A stretch of 64,000 nt of DNA from positions 4,242,501-4,306,500 of the forward strand of contig JAJNNQ010000005.1 of the NCBI GenBank assembly GCA_027886175.1, read 5' to 3'. Shown one piece after another: positions 1 through 12,814 of the stretch; the stretch's first letter is position 1; each line of letters starts with the position of its first letter. A model generated the notes under the pieces. That model was not told the origin of the DNA. It searched no databases and worked only from the letters and a program-made list of their open reading frames with translations. The stretch is from Phylloscopus collybita (taxonomy: Eukaryota; Chordata; Aves; Passeriformes; Phylloscopidae). The position numbers and the translations under genes are program-made.

Positions 1-462
1 TATGCTGCTCTCAAGGCCTGTGGCTCAAGCCAGATGTTCTGCTGAGGCAACTTGACAAATAGCTGGGCGCATCAATAGTGGGAGATTAGCATCTCTGTAA
101 TTTAAAGTATTTTCCTCCCTCCTCTCCCCTGAGTATCCTGATGTTCAAGGCTGCCAGAAAGTGCCTGTAATCTTGCCTTTTAAGTCAAAAGTGTAGGAGA
201 AGGACTGTTTTAGGTGTCTTTAGGTGCCCAGTTTGCTGTATGGTGCAGAACTGTGGGTACATCATATTGCTGAGGCTGTTCCATATGCAGATATTATGCC
301 TGTTTTGTGAGTAAGTGTCTGTGGAGCTGCTTGAACACAGATTCTTATTACTGCTTGTGGGAGTCGGAATTTTGTACTCTTGTCTTCCAAACCGTGTTCC
401 ATCCAGCAAGCCCTTAAAGTCTTGTGAGACCATCACCTTTTGCATATTTTGTCTGAAAAGTC
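1..462. other. Intronic sequence, nothing identified
   Basis: Mixed-composition sequence with no repeat signature, exon or RNA gene that I can support. It leads into the CpG-rich block at 463. Confidence 0.5.
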
Positions 463-870
463 TTCGCGCGTAGTTCCGCGTGCCAGAAGCCGCATACTAT
501 GTTTTCCTAAAAATTACGTTTGAGTTGCCAAAAAAATTGGTGGGAACTTGCAATTTCCGAGTTACAAGTTCACACGCCAACTGCGAAAGGAGAAAAGCCG
601 ACGTGCGAGGTTTTGCAGAACCCTGACTGTCTCCCTTCCGGCTGAGCTCTAATCTGTGCTCCCACCGGTGTCGTGTGTGCCGACAGCCGGAGCAGGCACC
701 GGGGCTGGCGGCTCCCTTCCAGCGTGTGGGCAGCCCGAGCGGCACAGGCAAGTGGGAAGGGAAGGAGAAAAAGGAGACCGAGCTGCAGACTCAGACTTGA
801 GAAGCAATTTCAGCCATGCCTTGGCGGGTGGCAAACTGGGTTGCCGTGGTCTTTGGAGAAACGCGGGTTG
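463..870. promoter_or_regulatory. CpG-rich block, candidate alternative promoter or 5' exon
   Basis: CpG dinucleotides become frequent here against a CpG-poor background. A tight cluster lies at 464-492 (CGCGCG, CCGCG, GCCGC) and more follow at 595-610 and 660-715. A donor-like GTAAGT occurs downstream at 946-951 after an AT-rich stretch. FOXP1 has several non-coding 5' exons in other vertebrates, so an alternative first exon ending near 945 is possible. There is no TATA box and no alignment behind this call. Confidence 0.4.
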
Positions 871-3654
871 GGCAGTGAGAAAGGAGCAGATCGCCAGCGG
901 AGCAGGTGGTCGTTTACAAAACAATCCGTCTTTTTATGTATTTAAGTAAGTCTTGAAGTAACGGCTGCAAGAGATCCGTTTGCTGCCCATGTTCCCCTGT
1001 CAACTACTGAAAATATCTTTTGCACATCCTGATTTTGTGTGCTTAAATATTTTGGGGTTTAACTTTGTTATTCCGTTTTTTAAAGTCTTCAGCGGTTGCA
1101 TGTTTGACACAGCTTTGTTATCCTAGATGTTATGTTATGATCTAGCACACAGAGTATTAATTCCTTTATCAGCTCTATTTCCTTTACAGTTGTTCATTTA
1201 ATTGAGCTCCTCTGTGTATTTTGCAAAACAAGATGCATTCATTATAACTTGCAGACCTCAGATAGTATTGTAACATGTTTCAGAAAAACAGCACTTTTGT
1301 AGATAGTTGTGGAAGTTGGGTGTTTGGTTTATTTTTCAGATGATGGGAGGAAGCAGTAGCAGAATTCTTGCATGCATAATCAGTCAGAACTTTCCAGAAG
1401 CTCTTTATTCAAGTTATTTTCTTTTAAAGCTGTGTTTACTCTAAGAATTCGGCTGAGGCAGTTGAAATATGTGGCTGCAGTGGAGAACAAAATACACTGT
1501 ATGTTTTGTTACCCTCCTTGTTCTGCTTTGACTTGTGCAAACAGTTTTAATCCAAAGGAAGAGATCATACGGTCTGTGACTGCGGTATCGTACAATCCAG
1601 TTTAGGGTGCAAATTACCCTCTTACGGCACATCCTGACATTGAATAGTCTTGTCTGGAATAGGCTGTAAATAGAGTGTATCCTTCTCTTTCACAAGCCCT
1701 TGGAGCAGGAAGCCACATGCCTTAGCTCTGCAGTGTTCAGGAGCCAGCACATCTGTGGGACCATGCACCTGCATGTGGCTGGAGATGTTCAAATACAGCC
1801 TTCAGTGCAGATTTTGAACATTAAACACTCATTTCTGGTTGTAAACGGCCTCCACATGCTGCCGGGGTTCAGCACCAGAAAGGCCATTTCCTGGAGCCCG
1901 GAGCAACCTCTGCTGAGCTTGGCAGTGAAGGACCCTCCCAGCCCAGGGCTGAACAGCTGGTTTTGGAGAGGTCGTGGGGCCACAGTGCTCTCTGTTGGGA
2001 GGCTTTCTGTTCCATTGGCATCATGCATGGAAAAAGGTACGGGCAGCCACAGGAGTGCTCACAATGTTCACTGTCATTGGCTGAGGTAAGCTGGAGAGGC
2101 TTGCTTGGTGTCCTGCAAATCTTCTCTGCTGTTGCCTCTCCCTCTTCCAGCCGTGGCTGATGGTGGATTACAGGTGGGCATTGCTCCTTAGCCACGGGTG
2201 AATGCAGAAGAGGGATTAAGAACTCAGTTCCCTGCATCCTGACTCAAAAGTAGGCATATGTGCTTTTTTGGGGGAGTTAGAAACAAATTGGTTTCGACAG
2301 AGCTTTTTTAGGGAGTTTTCTCAGGCACAGGATGAAATTTTGAGGTGAAAAAAAAATCACGCTTCTTTTCCCGCTTCTCTATTGGGCCAGTGTGGAGAGG
2401 ACCAACTGTATTTTTGGGTGCTTGGGATCCATGTGTGTGGCTGTTGAGGAACATGTGCTGCATGTACACATCTCCTGCACAGAAATGTGATGGGGTGGAA
2501 TCCTTGCTCTGGACTGAGACTGGAGCTATTCCTGGGAAGGAAAACATCAAGAAAAAAACAGGGAGTGAAGGCACCTCTTCTGTCCTGCTTATTCTGTTCT
2601 GGCTGATGTGAACTGGCCTGCTGGGTGCTTGGATAGAGTGTGTGTGTGTTTGTGTGTTAGCTTAAAAACCAGTGTGCACAGACACATTTGGTTTCCCTGA
2701 TGCGTTGTGCTGTCCTTGCTGTAATCTGAGAGCCACAGCCCTTGGACAGGGCAAGGCAAAGAGTCCATCTGTGTTTCCACAAAAGCTTAGCTAAGTGCAT
2801 TTTTTATATTGTGTTATGGGCCTGATCCTTGTGAGGGGTTAGATGCTCTCCATTGTGGATGCTCAGCGTTTTTGCAAGTCACCCTGCTCAGAAGTTGGTG
2901 GTTACGGGGGTTTTTTTAAGGGAAAAAAGCATTTTTCCATTTGCTTCTCCATAAACTGAAACCACTAAAGAGCCCTTGCCTAGTTTTCCACACACAAGCA
3001 CACACTGATGGGAGCATGAGAGGGACTGTAGGTCTTGGAAGGCTTGATGTGTGTGAAAACAAGGAGTCCTAATGAAAAGGGTTTTGCAATTTAATTGTAG
3101 TGGGTGTGCCTTTGTTTGTGCAAAGAAATGAAAGTGCTGGAGGCCGAAGTGCTTTCTTTATCCTCAGAATAGCGAGCAGTACAAACTTCCCTGGCCAGTT
3201 CTGCCAAGGTGGCCGAGACCTGCAAGTCCCTGCAGAGCTTTCACTCTCTGCTCACTGGGACCCATCCCATGGACTTTGAGCCTTCAGCCATCCAGCCTCA
3301 CAGGGCTCTCCAGAAATACCATGTTTGGCACAAGGGACCTTTCTTGGGTTCCTGAGTGCCTTCAAGGTGTTTGTTCACCTCGCAGATTCACTGCATTTGG
3401 GAAGAACCATTTTGTCCTTTGCAGAGGTTTTGAGAATCGTGACTTTCCCTCGGGATGGATCTGCACATCCCCATGTAGCCAGTGTTCTGCTTGTTCAAGG
3501 CAAGGGGCTTGTTCCTCCTGCCCACTGCCTTGTCAACCCCTTTGGAGTAGTCCATGAATCCCAGTTTGGTGCCAGGGCGCCAAATGCCCTGCTCCCTTCC
3601 GCATCAGCCTCCTGAGCTCCCCTGTGCCCCACACCAACACGATCCATTTTAAAT

Positions 3655-3674
3655 AGATGCTGTTTGCAGCATCT
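3655..3674. repeat. Perfect 8-bp inverted repeat, 4-nt loop
   Basis: AGATGCTG and CAGCATCT flank the loop TTTG. The stem is short and the surrounding bases do not extend it, so it may be chance. Confidence 0.7.
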
Positions 3675-5558
3675 TGGACTTGCTGTGCGAGGATGAGAAA
3701 TGTTAACATAAATTCTTTAAATAACATCTAGTAGTGTTGAATGCACAGAATTATAAAACATTTTTATATTCTGAGACTCATTTGCATCTTCACATTAAAA
3801 ACTGTGGTTTTCTTCTCAGGGAATGGTTGCAAGATCTGATTTGTTTTGAAATCAAAGCTAAATTTGTGTTCTTGCTTTCCTCTTTGCCCTTCATTTGACA
3901 AATTTTTCTTGTTCTATAAATACAGAATTGTAAACAAGGGCTAATCCTTAGCAACAACCTGGAAAGTTAACATTTCTCTCCAGCTTCTATTATAATTAAT
4001 TCAGACACTATGAATATGATGTGATTTACACATAATATTCCTAAGGCCAGGAGGTACTAATATCTTGTTAGAGAACTGAGGAAAAGAACATGCTTTTGTG
4101 TGTGCCATATAACATAATTGCACTGCATTTTCTTTCATGAGAAGGTGTTTAAAGATGCTTTTTACTTTGCATTTGAAAAATGAAAGGCTTCTGCCTCTGC
4201 ATTTGGCTGAAATTGTCTTAAATGTGTTTTCCCTCCTGCAGCAGTCAACATTGTCAAAACATTTTGCAAAGTACATTTTAATAATATGGGTTAGGACCAT
4301 CATTATATTAATTTAATTCTCTGTGTAGGTAAATTCGTAAGATGCTTCCACTTTGTCATAAAAGTTTTTCACAGTAAACATCATCTGTTTTCCCTGTGCA
4401 AAAAAGGAAGAAGATAATATAGTCGACAAAAGGATAAATGCCTTGTGTGAAAATTGTAGAAGTATAGCTTGAGCAGTCTTTCTCTCATGGTCCATCCTTG
4501 TATTTTATTTAATTTTCATTTAATTTTGTTTTGTTCTGTTTATATTTGTTCAGGGAGTGTTTTTGTAGTGTTAATCTGTGTAAGCCACATGCAGTTGAAA
4601 ACTGCAACTCCCAAAAGGCTGTGATTAAAACATTATGGATGTGGCAAACCACAAATGCAAAAGGAAGTTTACATTTAGATTTTCTTCATAAAATATTTTA
4701 TTCAAGTTTTGTAATACCTTGGTATCGTGGTCAGCATTGCCATAAAAATTCTGTGTTATATGGAATGATACAATCTGTGAAGCATTTCCCATTATGTAGA
4801 CACCATGTCTTTAAATTATAGCAATTTCTTAAGATTTTAAAGCAAAATGAGCTCTTAGAAGTGTGATTAATAGCAGGGAATGAGGCTAACACTGGGTCAT
4901 CAGTGGCACTCCATTACAAAAAAGGTTGGACTAATAAAAGCATCCATCTATTTGACCAATAAAGCATTTGAATGATATGCTTATAGTTTTTATCATAGTG
5001 TAGTTACTTTGTACTGAATAAACTGTGATTTTACGTGCTGGAAAAGGAGCGTGGAACAGGCAGCACGGCTGAGGTGAGAGCAGTTGTCTCAAGTAGGGAA
5101 ATATCAGGACTTTTATGTGAAGCTTGATGTTTTCAGAAGCCTTCAGGTTGCAGTGTCTAAATTTTTGAAGCTGCTGTGAAATATCTAAATCCCCCGTGAC
5201 CCGTGCCTGCCTGCCCACAGTCATTCGGTGAGGCTGGCCCTCGCTGTCCTGCAGGGAGGGGAGAAAGGAGGGTATTGTGTGTAATCATTAATTCAGAGTT
5301 AAGTCCCCGGCAGCCCCAGACATCAGAAATACTCTGCTGCAGCACAGGAAATGGGGCAGCACTTCTGTTTTCCTGGTGTGCGGACGCCAACCCCGTCCTC
5401 GAGTCGCACCTTTCATCCTGCCTGCTATTATGCTGTCAACCTGATGTATTAAAAAATAGGCAGTTGCCTGAACAATACTGCATTTGGGTTTTATTTAAAT
5501 ACCTGTCTTATTAGTAGGTTGCACTGATTTTATGGTTTTGAACCCTTTTATTTTTTCC

Positions 5559-5580
5559 TTTTTTTTTTTTTTTTTTTTTT
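5559..5580. repeat. Poly(T) run, 22 nt
   Basis: Uninterrupted T run following a T-rich lead at 5,549-5,556. No adjacent transposon body is recognised. Confidence 0.9.
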
Positions 5581-8317
5581 AACTTCAACAAAAGGCTAAA
5601 TATTTTCTGAAAAAGAAAACGAAGGTTCTTGGCCAGCTGTGGATGTCCAGGATTGTGCTGTGAAAAAAAGTAACAAATATTCTAAAACTTGTAAAAAAAT
5701 GATGAGGAGGGAGGCTTCTGGCCATCATGCTGTTTGCACATGAAATGGCAAGGGAGGGGAGATTAGTGCCAGGGCCAGCTGTGACCTTGGATGCTTCATA
5801 GATTTGAGACTGTGATGATTTTCCTCAGTGCTTGCCGGTGATGCTGGTGCTCATCAGAAGGTAGGGGTGAATCAGGGAGGAACAATGGTGCAGCTGGGAA
5901 GGAAAAGGACCCGTGGTATAGCCCACCACTACACCCAATAACCCCACCTGACTGGTACAACATCTTAAAGGGCTTATTTTCCGTAGGAGAGGGATGAAGA
6001 GACCATTGGAGGTCCCATGCAGGGATTGTGTCAGGGCAGGAATGTAACCCGGAGCCCTGGGTTAACCTCTACCATTAGGACCATCCATCTTCTCTCCCTG
6101 TTCTTCAGATCTTTCCTGAAATCCATGTTCAGGATAGACAACTTAGAGAAACCTCCCTGTAGGAACATGTGATAGGAAATTTCATGAGTGCTACTGGGGT
6201 GAGAGATGGGGAAGGAAAGGCTTTCTGGAAGGTGGCAGACCCAGGGGATTTGGGTGTCCTGGACACCTTGAGGACTAAAGTCACAAAGCCTTGGGGCCAA
6301 GAGGAGGGGTGTTGGGTGGGGAGCAGCTGGGGGCCAGAGGTTTTGGTTGCAAGAAGACTTCCAAGGGACTTCTGAGTTAACAAAGAAGAGCTGGAGAGAT
6401 CTACAAAGATCAGAGAATGGTGATGGGAGGCAGAGGCAAGGGGGGCTGAGAGTGGGAGGGGGAAGAGGGCTGAACCATGGCTTCATTGCTGCTGCAGGGC
6501 CCAGGCATGGCCATGGGGGTGTGTGTAAATGGCACGTGTCCATGGTCATGCTGGGCAGGTTGGGCTGTGTCGAAAGCTGTTGTTTTGCTTGTTTGTTCTA
6601 GGAGTGAAATGAAAATTTTGCACCCCACCTTTTGCAGTTGTTGTTTTTCTGGGTTTTGATTTTTTTTTTTTAATGCAAATGGATCTCTCACATCAGTGGT
6701 TTGGCCGGTAAATCTTGTTTTGTGAAACACTTTCAAGTGTTTTCAGCTCCTTTCTTTCCCCTTTATCGGAACAGATGCACAGCTCTGTATTTTCCCCTGC
6801 TGCCTGTTGTCTTGAGGTTGCACAGCAAGACTGCAAAGGCTTTTTTGTTTGTTGTTGTTGAAGGGGAGGAAAAAACCCTCAATCCACAGAAGAGTTAACA
6901 GGATTTCACTTGATCTGCTCGTTTATGCAATGAGTAATGCGAGGTTGGTAACAGCAAATTGTTGTTTATAAGCAAACATGGCACTGTGTAAACAAGAAGG
7001 CCTGGTCCCCAACTGGTTTGATTTCATGGTGGTCAGCAGCTGATGCATGTAACGTACAACCTTTCTGCTTCTCGAAATGTCAGAAGAATGACTATTTGTT
7101 TGTCTTGAGTTCTTCCCAGCTGTTTACTCTGTAATGCATTTGCCTCAACCTTGATTCCCTAAGAGTGGCCCCTTTCTCCTCCCTGCTCTGTTTACATTAG
7201 TCCTGCCCCGAGTGTCACCTATGAAATCTGTTGATTATTCCACCTGGTTAATGTTAAATTGCTCTTGCAAGATGATGTGTTTGTTCATAAACACAAATGC
7301 TGGGCCCCTTGTTTACTGTACCCATGGCAGCAATCAGTTATTAAACAAATATTGCTTTGTTTGCGGGTGTGAGCAGCAGTTTATCCTGCAAGGTCTGGAA
7401 AAAAACCTTTAAATGCTGGGATTTTGATAAAGGAGAAAAAGGGGAGCTTGTCCCTGGAATGTGGCTGAAACTCACTTTGGTTTGCTTTGCTTATCTTTAA
7501 CTTGGGTGAAGGGGCTAGAAAGATTAGCAAGTTGTTTGGTTTTTCCAAGAGATTTCCTTAGTGTAATGATATCTATCCAGTTGTTTGCTTTTTTCAGAAG
7601 GGAGAGAGCACTCCTGCAAGACGACTAGCACAGCAGTAGAAGGCTGATGGCTAGAAAATCCTGCATGGAGCAAACAAGGAGGTAGAAGGTCTAGGAAAAA
7701 AGGTATAGGGCTATGAACCAGGTAATCACTCCAAAAGTATGACCTTGTGTTCTATGTCAGCGTTTGGTCGGGGGCTTTTCGGTTTCCCTCTTTTCTCATG
7801 TCGGATTTTAATTGATGCATGTGTCCTCGATGGAGTTGGAAAAGGCAAAGCTTTCAGTTTTACTTCTGAGGAGATCTGAGGAAAATCTGTTTTAGAAGCA
7901 GAGCCTTTTGAATGGAGAGAAAATACCAAATTTAAAAACGTGCTTTGTTGCTCCTCCTCCTGCAAGTGAGATGATGAAGCTGCTTTTCTTCTTTTTATAA
8001 CTGGAAAACTGCGTTTACATCTGCTAATTTCTCTGTGCTGCCTGTTTGTTCTTTGGTTTCTGGGAGTCCTAATTACCATCCTGGTAGTTGTTGCTTTTGG
8101 GTTGTTTTGAAAACGAGCAAGAAAAACTCGCTCACACCATCTTTGTTTTTCAAAATTATTGTTTGTTATTGTTTCTGAGTGGGGCTTGGATTTCAAATGC
8201 CAGGCAGGACCTGTTAGCACTTACAGTAAATGGCTAGGGCTTTTCACACAAAGGGAGTAAACCCTCTTTGAGTGACCTTGAGAAAGAAACGTTAACTCTT
8301 TTTGTGGAAAGGTGTTC

Positions 8318-8398
8318 TCTATTCCTGTATATTTGAATTCATTCGTTAAAATGTGAAGGGGTTGTCTGTTCCTTTATATGTGAATTCATTTATTAAGA
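8318..8398. repeat. Diverged local duplication (two ~34-nt copies)
   Basis: The stretch at 8,318-8,351 and that at 8,365-8,398 share the same order of words: TCT(A/G)TTCCT, TATAT, TGAATTCATT and TTAA, differing at a handful of positions. The copies are 47 nt apart start to start, as expected for an old short tandem duplication. Confidence 0.7.
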
Positions 8399-8399
8399 T

Positions 8400-9964
8400 A
8401 ACTTGGATACACATTCATAGAAAGGATAAAATTAAATGATTGTCCTCTTCATCCCTTGGCAAAGAAGACAACAAAATATGCATCAAAATGTGATCCACTG
8501 TATTCCCTAGTTTGCATCAGTGATCCAAACATGCTGCTTGTTTGGGCTGCTGGAACAGTGTCAGGGCTGGAGGGGAGCTGGAGGTACCTGAAGTGTGTAA
8601 GTGGACAAGCTGGTCATTAATTGACTCGTGTTACTGCCATGAATCAAACCTTTGCTACCTTGAACGAAGTGAAAATAGTGAAGTGAAAACGGCATTGTGC
8701 AGAATTGTTAGAGTTGCACCTGGCTTTGAGGTGGTTTTTGACTTCTGGAGGCTGCTAGAGAGTTTAGATATGCTTTAATGGAGATGTGCATGGAGGGTGG
8801 GAGTCTAATTCATCTACAGCCAGCACTTGGTACGAGGTTTCATGTTATCTTGTTGTAGCAGTGCTGCTGCTGTCTGGCACAAACTGACTGTATTTACTAA
8901 ATGCAACTTTGGTCTTTTATTTGGTTGAACAGTCACCTGTTTTTCTGTGAGGCAGACTGCAAGAGTTTGTGATGCAAGCTCAGAGCAGCGTGCATGCAAA
9001 CAAATAAGTCCTGGCTGTGAGAACAGCTCTGCAGTTTCTGTTCCTGTTCTGCACGGAACGGCAGGGAGCCCCACAGTGCCCTGATGCCTGGGCTGGGATG
9101 AGCAGGTGGGTACCTCCCCAGGGACACCGACCACGGGGCCAGCACGGAGGGAACTCTGCACCTCACCCTGCTGCTCTTGTGAGCTCCCTTCTGGAGGAGT
9201 CACTCCTCTGGTGCCACGGTGCTGGTGTCCATGTGGTAGCAGTCACGGAGTGGCATGGTACAGTGAGTGAACTATGGCTTCTGGTTTGGCTTGGGGTTTT
9301 TTTTTTTTTTTTGGCCACTTGCCATTCCTTTCCTTCCAAATAAACGATGATCCCAGTGATGGTAAGGATGATTTCTGTCAAGCTCACGGCTGAAAGACAG
9401 CTCTCCCCAAGAGAGAGGAAGGAACCTCACTCTGCCGATGATGGTATGTAAATGATTACATCATATTTGCCAGTCACTTGGAAGTGGCCCAGCTCTAGAG
9501 CTTTTATGCATCTATGGCATGAGCTTCATGCTGAATATGGATTTAATAGCTGTCAAGCTGAGAGGCATAGATTGAGATAGAGCTGGCTTTGCAAAGGGGA
9601 TTTGTTTATCCAAGGTGAGACTGGGAGTAACTCTGTGTGCACGTGTAAAATGAAGGGAGAACACAAAAATCTGATTTAGGAAAGCTGAATTGTTCATTGT
9701 CTGTCTAATGCTTTGGGTCTTACCTCGTGGAAAGGAGTGAGACCTGTTGTCTTCACAGCTTGGTATATTTTAGTGCACTGGTTTTTCTTGGTGACCATCT
9801 CCAGCACTTTTGAACAGAGCAAATGGCAACCTTTTAATGTCTGTTTCAATTAATTCTTCTTGGATTTGCTTAATCTCTGTTCTTAATGATTGTGGTCAGC
9901 AACACCCTCAGCAGAAGAGACTTCCTTAGGGGTAACTGCACTGACTGGTTCTCTGACAACTGAA
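8400..9964. other. Intronic sequence, nothing identified
   Basis: No exon or repeat family recognised. A 16-T run lies near 9,297-9,312. The stretch 9,010-9,260 is GC-richer and opens several chance frames in both directions, none with protein-like content. Confidence 0.5.
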
Positions 9965-9965
9965 G

Positions 9966-10035
9966 CTGTTTGACCATGATTTCACAGTAAGTCAGTGTGG
10001 CACAAGTGGGATTAGGCTCCTGATTCCCCTTCCCT
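9966..10035 (-). mobile_element. MIR-like SINE relic (antisense)
   Basis: The order TTGACC, TTTCACAGTAAGTCAGTG, GGGATTAGGCTCCTGA follows the antisense MIR core (…AAGGTCACACAGC-AGTAAGTGGCAG…GGGATTCGAACCC…) with many substitutions. MIR is an ancient tRNA-derived SINE shared by amniotes, so a heavily mutated copy is plausible in a bird. A chance match cannot be excluded. Confidence 0.5.
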
Positions 10036-10039
10036 TCTC

Positions 10040-10779
10040 CTCACTGCAGCAGTCTTAAATTTCAGCTCCTGCAGAGCATCAGTCAGCCTTTCACTGAGCT
10101 GCCTCCAAATGATTTCAGGTTGCTGTGGCCCTGATGATAACGCACTGCTGCTGGAAAGCAGGAACCTAGGCAGTGTGAGCCACACACCCCAACAGTGAAA
10201 TAGGTTGTGCCATTGGATCCAGTTAAATAAATTAAAAATTTGCAGTTGGCTGCTTCTAGACAGGAGTAGGTGAAGCTGCCATTCAGAAGACTTGAGGATG
10301 GCAGGTGGACATAAACCCATAATAGGTGGTAACAAGACAGGCTGGTCACCATCCTGACCCACAGGGAGCAGGTAGGGCAGCCGTGTCCTTCTTTTGGGCA
10401 AGGTGTCGTGCTCGGAAAGCACAGGCTTTTCGTTCATTGAATTTAGTTACAGCTTCACTTTTTCCTGCTCCTTGCTTTTGCTTTTGTCCCTTCCCCGTGG
10501 CTCTGCATCACCAAGTAGCTCTACCCCAGCGTCAGCAGGGCAGGGAGTGGGAGCAGCCCTGTGTAAACCGGGCTGTGGGGTGCAGAGATGCTCCAGGAGC
10601 AGTGTGATTTGTTTCCCTTCCTGGGGAAGCCATCACATCCCCTCTGCCATGTGCTCAAACCCCACCAGCCCAAGGCTTGGGATGAGTCCAGCCGAGGTGA
10701 GAGCGTCAGGAGGCAGAGCCAAGGATGCGCTGCGGGTAATCCCGTTTCTTCTGGACCCTTTATTTCCTAAGCACTAAAT
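10040..10779. other. Intronic sequence, nothing identified
   Basis: Moderate-GC sequence with overlapping chance frames on both strands (for example 10,012-10,437 minus and 10,394-10,777 plus). These lack domain features and look like mutual shadows of stop-poor DNA. Confidence 0.45.
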
Positions 10780-11350
10780 GAAATTTCAGATTTCAGATAC
10801 GTCTAGACATATACAGTGCACGATAAAGTTGATAATACATTAATCATTTTTAACAACAGGTAATATGCATAATTTATGGTGTTACAGTGCTATCTTTTTT
10901 GATATTTATGATGGATAATGCTCAGTTTTTGCCCTCATATTACTGCTTTAAATTATACCACAAGAAAATTAATGAGAAAGTAGATTTATGACTTTCATTT
11001 GTTTGTCAATTCGGAAATTAATTGGGTGTTAATTTTAGCCGTCCCTCATCAGACCAGGTCTTTAGTATGTGTGCATTACTTTGCATTCATTGAAGCCTAC
11101 CTCCCATTTACTGTGGGTCACTAGCTTTGCATACATTAAAATAGCCCTCAGGCTCATTCTCTTGATTACTTTTTGAACTGCCATGCATTAGAAAATTTAC
11201 GCCTTTCTGTTATAATTATGAAAATTCTCTATTGGAAGATGGTGCTTGCATAACAGCAAGTGTACAGTCTTGCTCGGCGATGTAAGATCATATAGCAAAT
11301 CCCAATACGTTTTTGTTCTAATCCTAGAAAATAGCACTCTCGACAATCTT
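10780..11350. promoter_or_regulatory. AT-rich motif-dense stretch, candidate conserved enhancer
   Basis: Dense homeodomain-type cores (TTAATCA, TTAATGAG, AATTAATTGG, CATTAAA) and POU/octamer-like words (ATGCATAAT, TTTGCATTC, TTTGCATAC) occur without simple-sequence decay or transposon signatures. This composition is typical of vertebrate developmental enhancers. Without alignment the call is suggestive only. Confidence 0.35.
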
Positions 11351-12690
11351 TGTTGTGCGAGTTTCATCCTTTGAAATTTCAAGGATCCATTTTAATGCAT
11401 TGAATTACCTCTTTAAGCTGAGGAAATATCAAAGGATTTCACCTCCTCGCTGTCTCTTTGTTTCCTCTTTCCACACATCCCGTGCATGTTCCTTCCCTTG
11501 CCTTGCTCCAGGTTTGCCTCTCCTCCTCCAAACCCCGCTGTCAGACGTGACTCAGCATCACTTTTTAGGACAGCAAAGCCTGATTTGCTCTGTTTGCTAC
11601 TATTTTGGTTGATTCCTAAAGATGATCCTTAATTGCACTTTGAATCCCCTTCTCCTTTCTCCTACTCCTGCACAATTCAGCAACCACCAGTAGTGTGTAG
11701 GCGAGTGGCCTTCAAAGGGGGTAAGCATGAAGTTTTATCCAAAAAGTACCCTAATGTACTGACAGTTGATCTATAGTTAGTTAGTACATAATTATACCTA
11801 AAATACACCCTGTCAGCAGGATAAATGACGGCTACTGAAAACTCTAAAAGCATGACGGGTGTTCACCCATCTGCAATGACGAGAGCGGAGGGGTTTGTAA
11901 GTTGAGAAAGGCTGGTGAGTTCAGCATGATCTGATTTAGTTAAATCATGCCATATGTTGGGATAGCTCTCTCTAATAGTCGTGCTAACCACAAACACAGG
12001 CAAAGAGAAGTCATCTGGTCCACCTGGCTAGTTTGGACTTCCCTCCCCGGCATTATTTCTGCACTTAGCATGGTGGCAGCCCTTGAGCTGCTCATGTGAA
12101 GCTGGCTGATTCACAGTTAATTGTGACATGGTGTAATTTAGTAAATGAGCAGCTGAACATCTGTACGCCTTCCCCCACGGCACATCAAGCCTTACCTTAC
12201 ACAAGGCTTTTAATTTCTACTAGTGAATCCTTTTTCTTTTACTGAACTCATGGATGGCGGGATGGTGCTGCTGGCTGCCTCGCCAGCCTAGGCACGGGGT
12301 GTCAGCTGGAGGAGATGGGTGTTTTGGCATCAGCTGGGGGACATCAAAACGTGTTCCTGGAAAAATTCACTGCTGGTGGTGGCCTGTGGAGCCTGAGGTG
12401 CTCTCCCTGGCAAGGCACTTTCTCCAAATATACCGGGACTGAAAGAGACCACCTGTGAGTGGGGCAGGGGTCTCCTGGGAAGGCTGTGGGGTCCTCATTG
12501 CAGATCACGGCAGTGCCAGGCTGGTGCTGCAGGGTGTTTGTCTGTCCCTGTGCTGTGGGGAGGCAGCAGCTTTGCTCCTGTTCTCTGTGTTCCCTTGCTG
12601 GTCGCACTCTGGAGCACGTTTCGTTTTCAAGAGGTAAAATCCTGTCTTTGTGATGTTACGTTGTTGTGGGATTCTTCCAAACAGTGTTTG
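11351..12690. other. Intronic sequence, nothing identified
   Basis: Mixed composition with no recognisable exon or repeat family. The GC-richer part at 12,250-12,620 opens chance frames on both strands. Confidence 0.45.
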
Positions 12691-12740
12691 GATTTTGTTT
12701 GTTTGTTTGTTTGTTTTTGTTTTGCTTTGTTTTGGTTTTA
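12691..12740. repeat. (TTTG)n microsatellite
   Basis: Five near-perfect GTTT units at 12,696-12,715 flanked by degenerate TTTTG units to about 12,740. Confidence 0.9.
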
Positions 12741-12814
12741 ATAATTACACAGGTAAATGCCCTAAAATTATTCCTGAGCCTGTTTTGGGGAGCTGCTTGT
12801 GACAAATAGGTAGA

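Larger units (their letters stand above)
951..8300. other. Intronic sequence with only simple repeats
   Basis: I see no coding exon, RNA gene or confident transposon. Small features are a TG-rich stretch at 2,637-2,659, an 8-bp hairpin at 3,655-3,674 and a 22-T run at 5,559-5,580. AT-rich, slowly-evolving-looking sequence occurs around 3,700-5,030. GC-richer stretches at 1,700-2,240 and 3,170-3,620 yield overlapping chance frames on both strands. Confidence 0.5.

Noticed and set aside
6031..6549. 172-codon minus-strand frame rich in Pro/Ser/Leu
   Set aside because: Composition follows the purine-rich plus strand; no signal peptide or domain.
7726..8220. 164-codon minus-strand open frame
   Set aside because: Lysine/arginine/serine-rich with no domain, no splice logic and no homologue I recognise; compatible with chance in a long intron.
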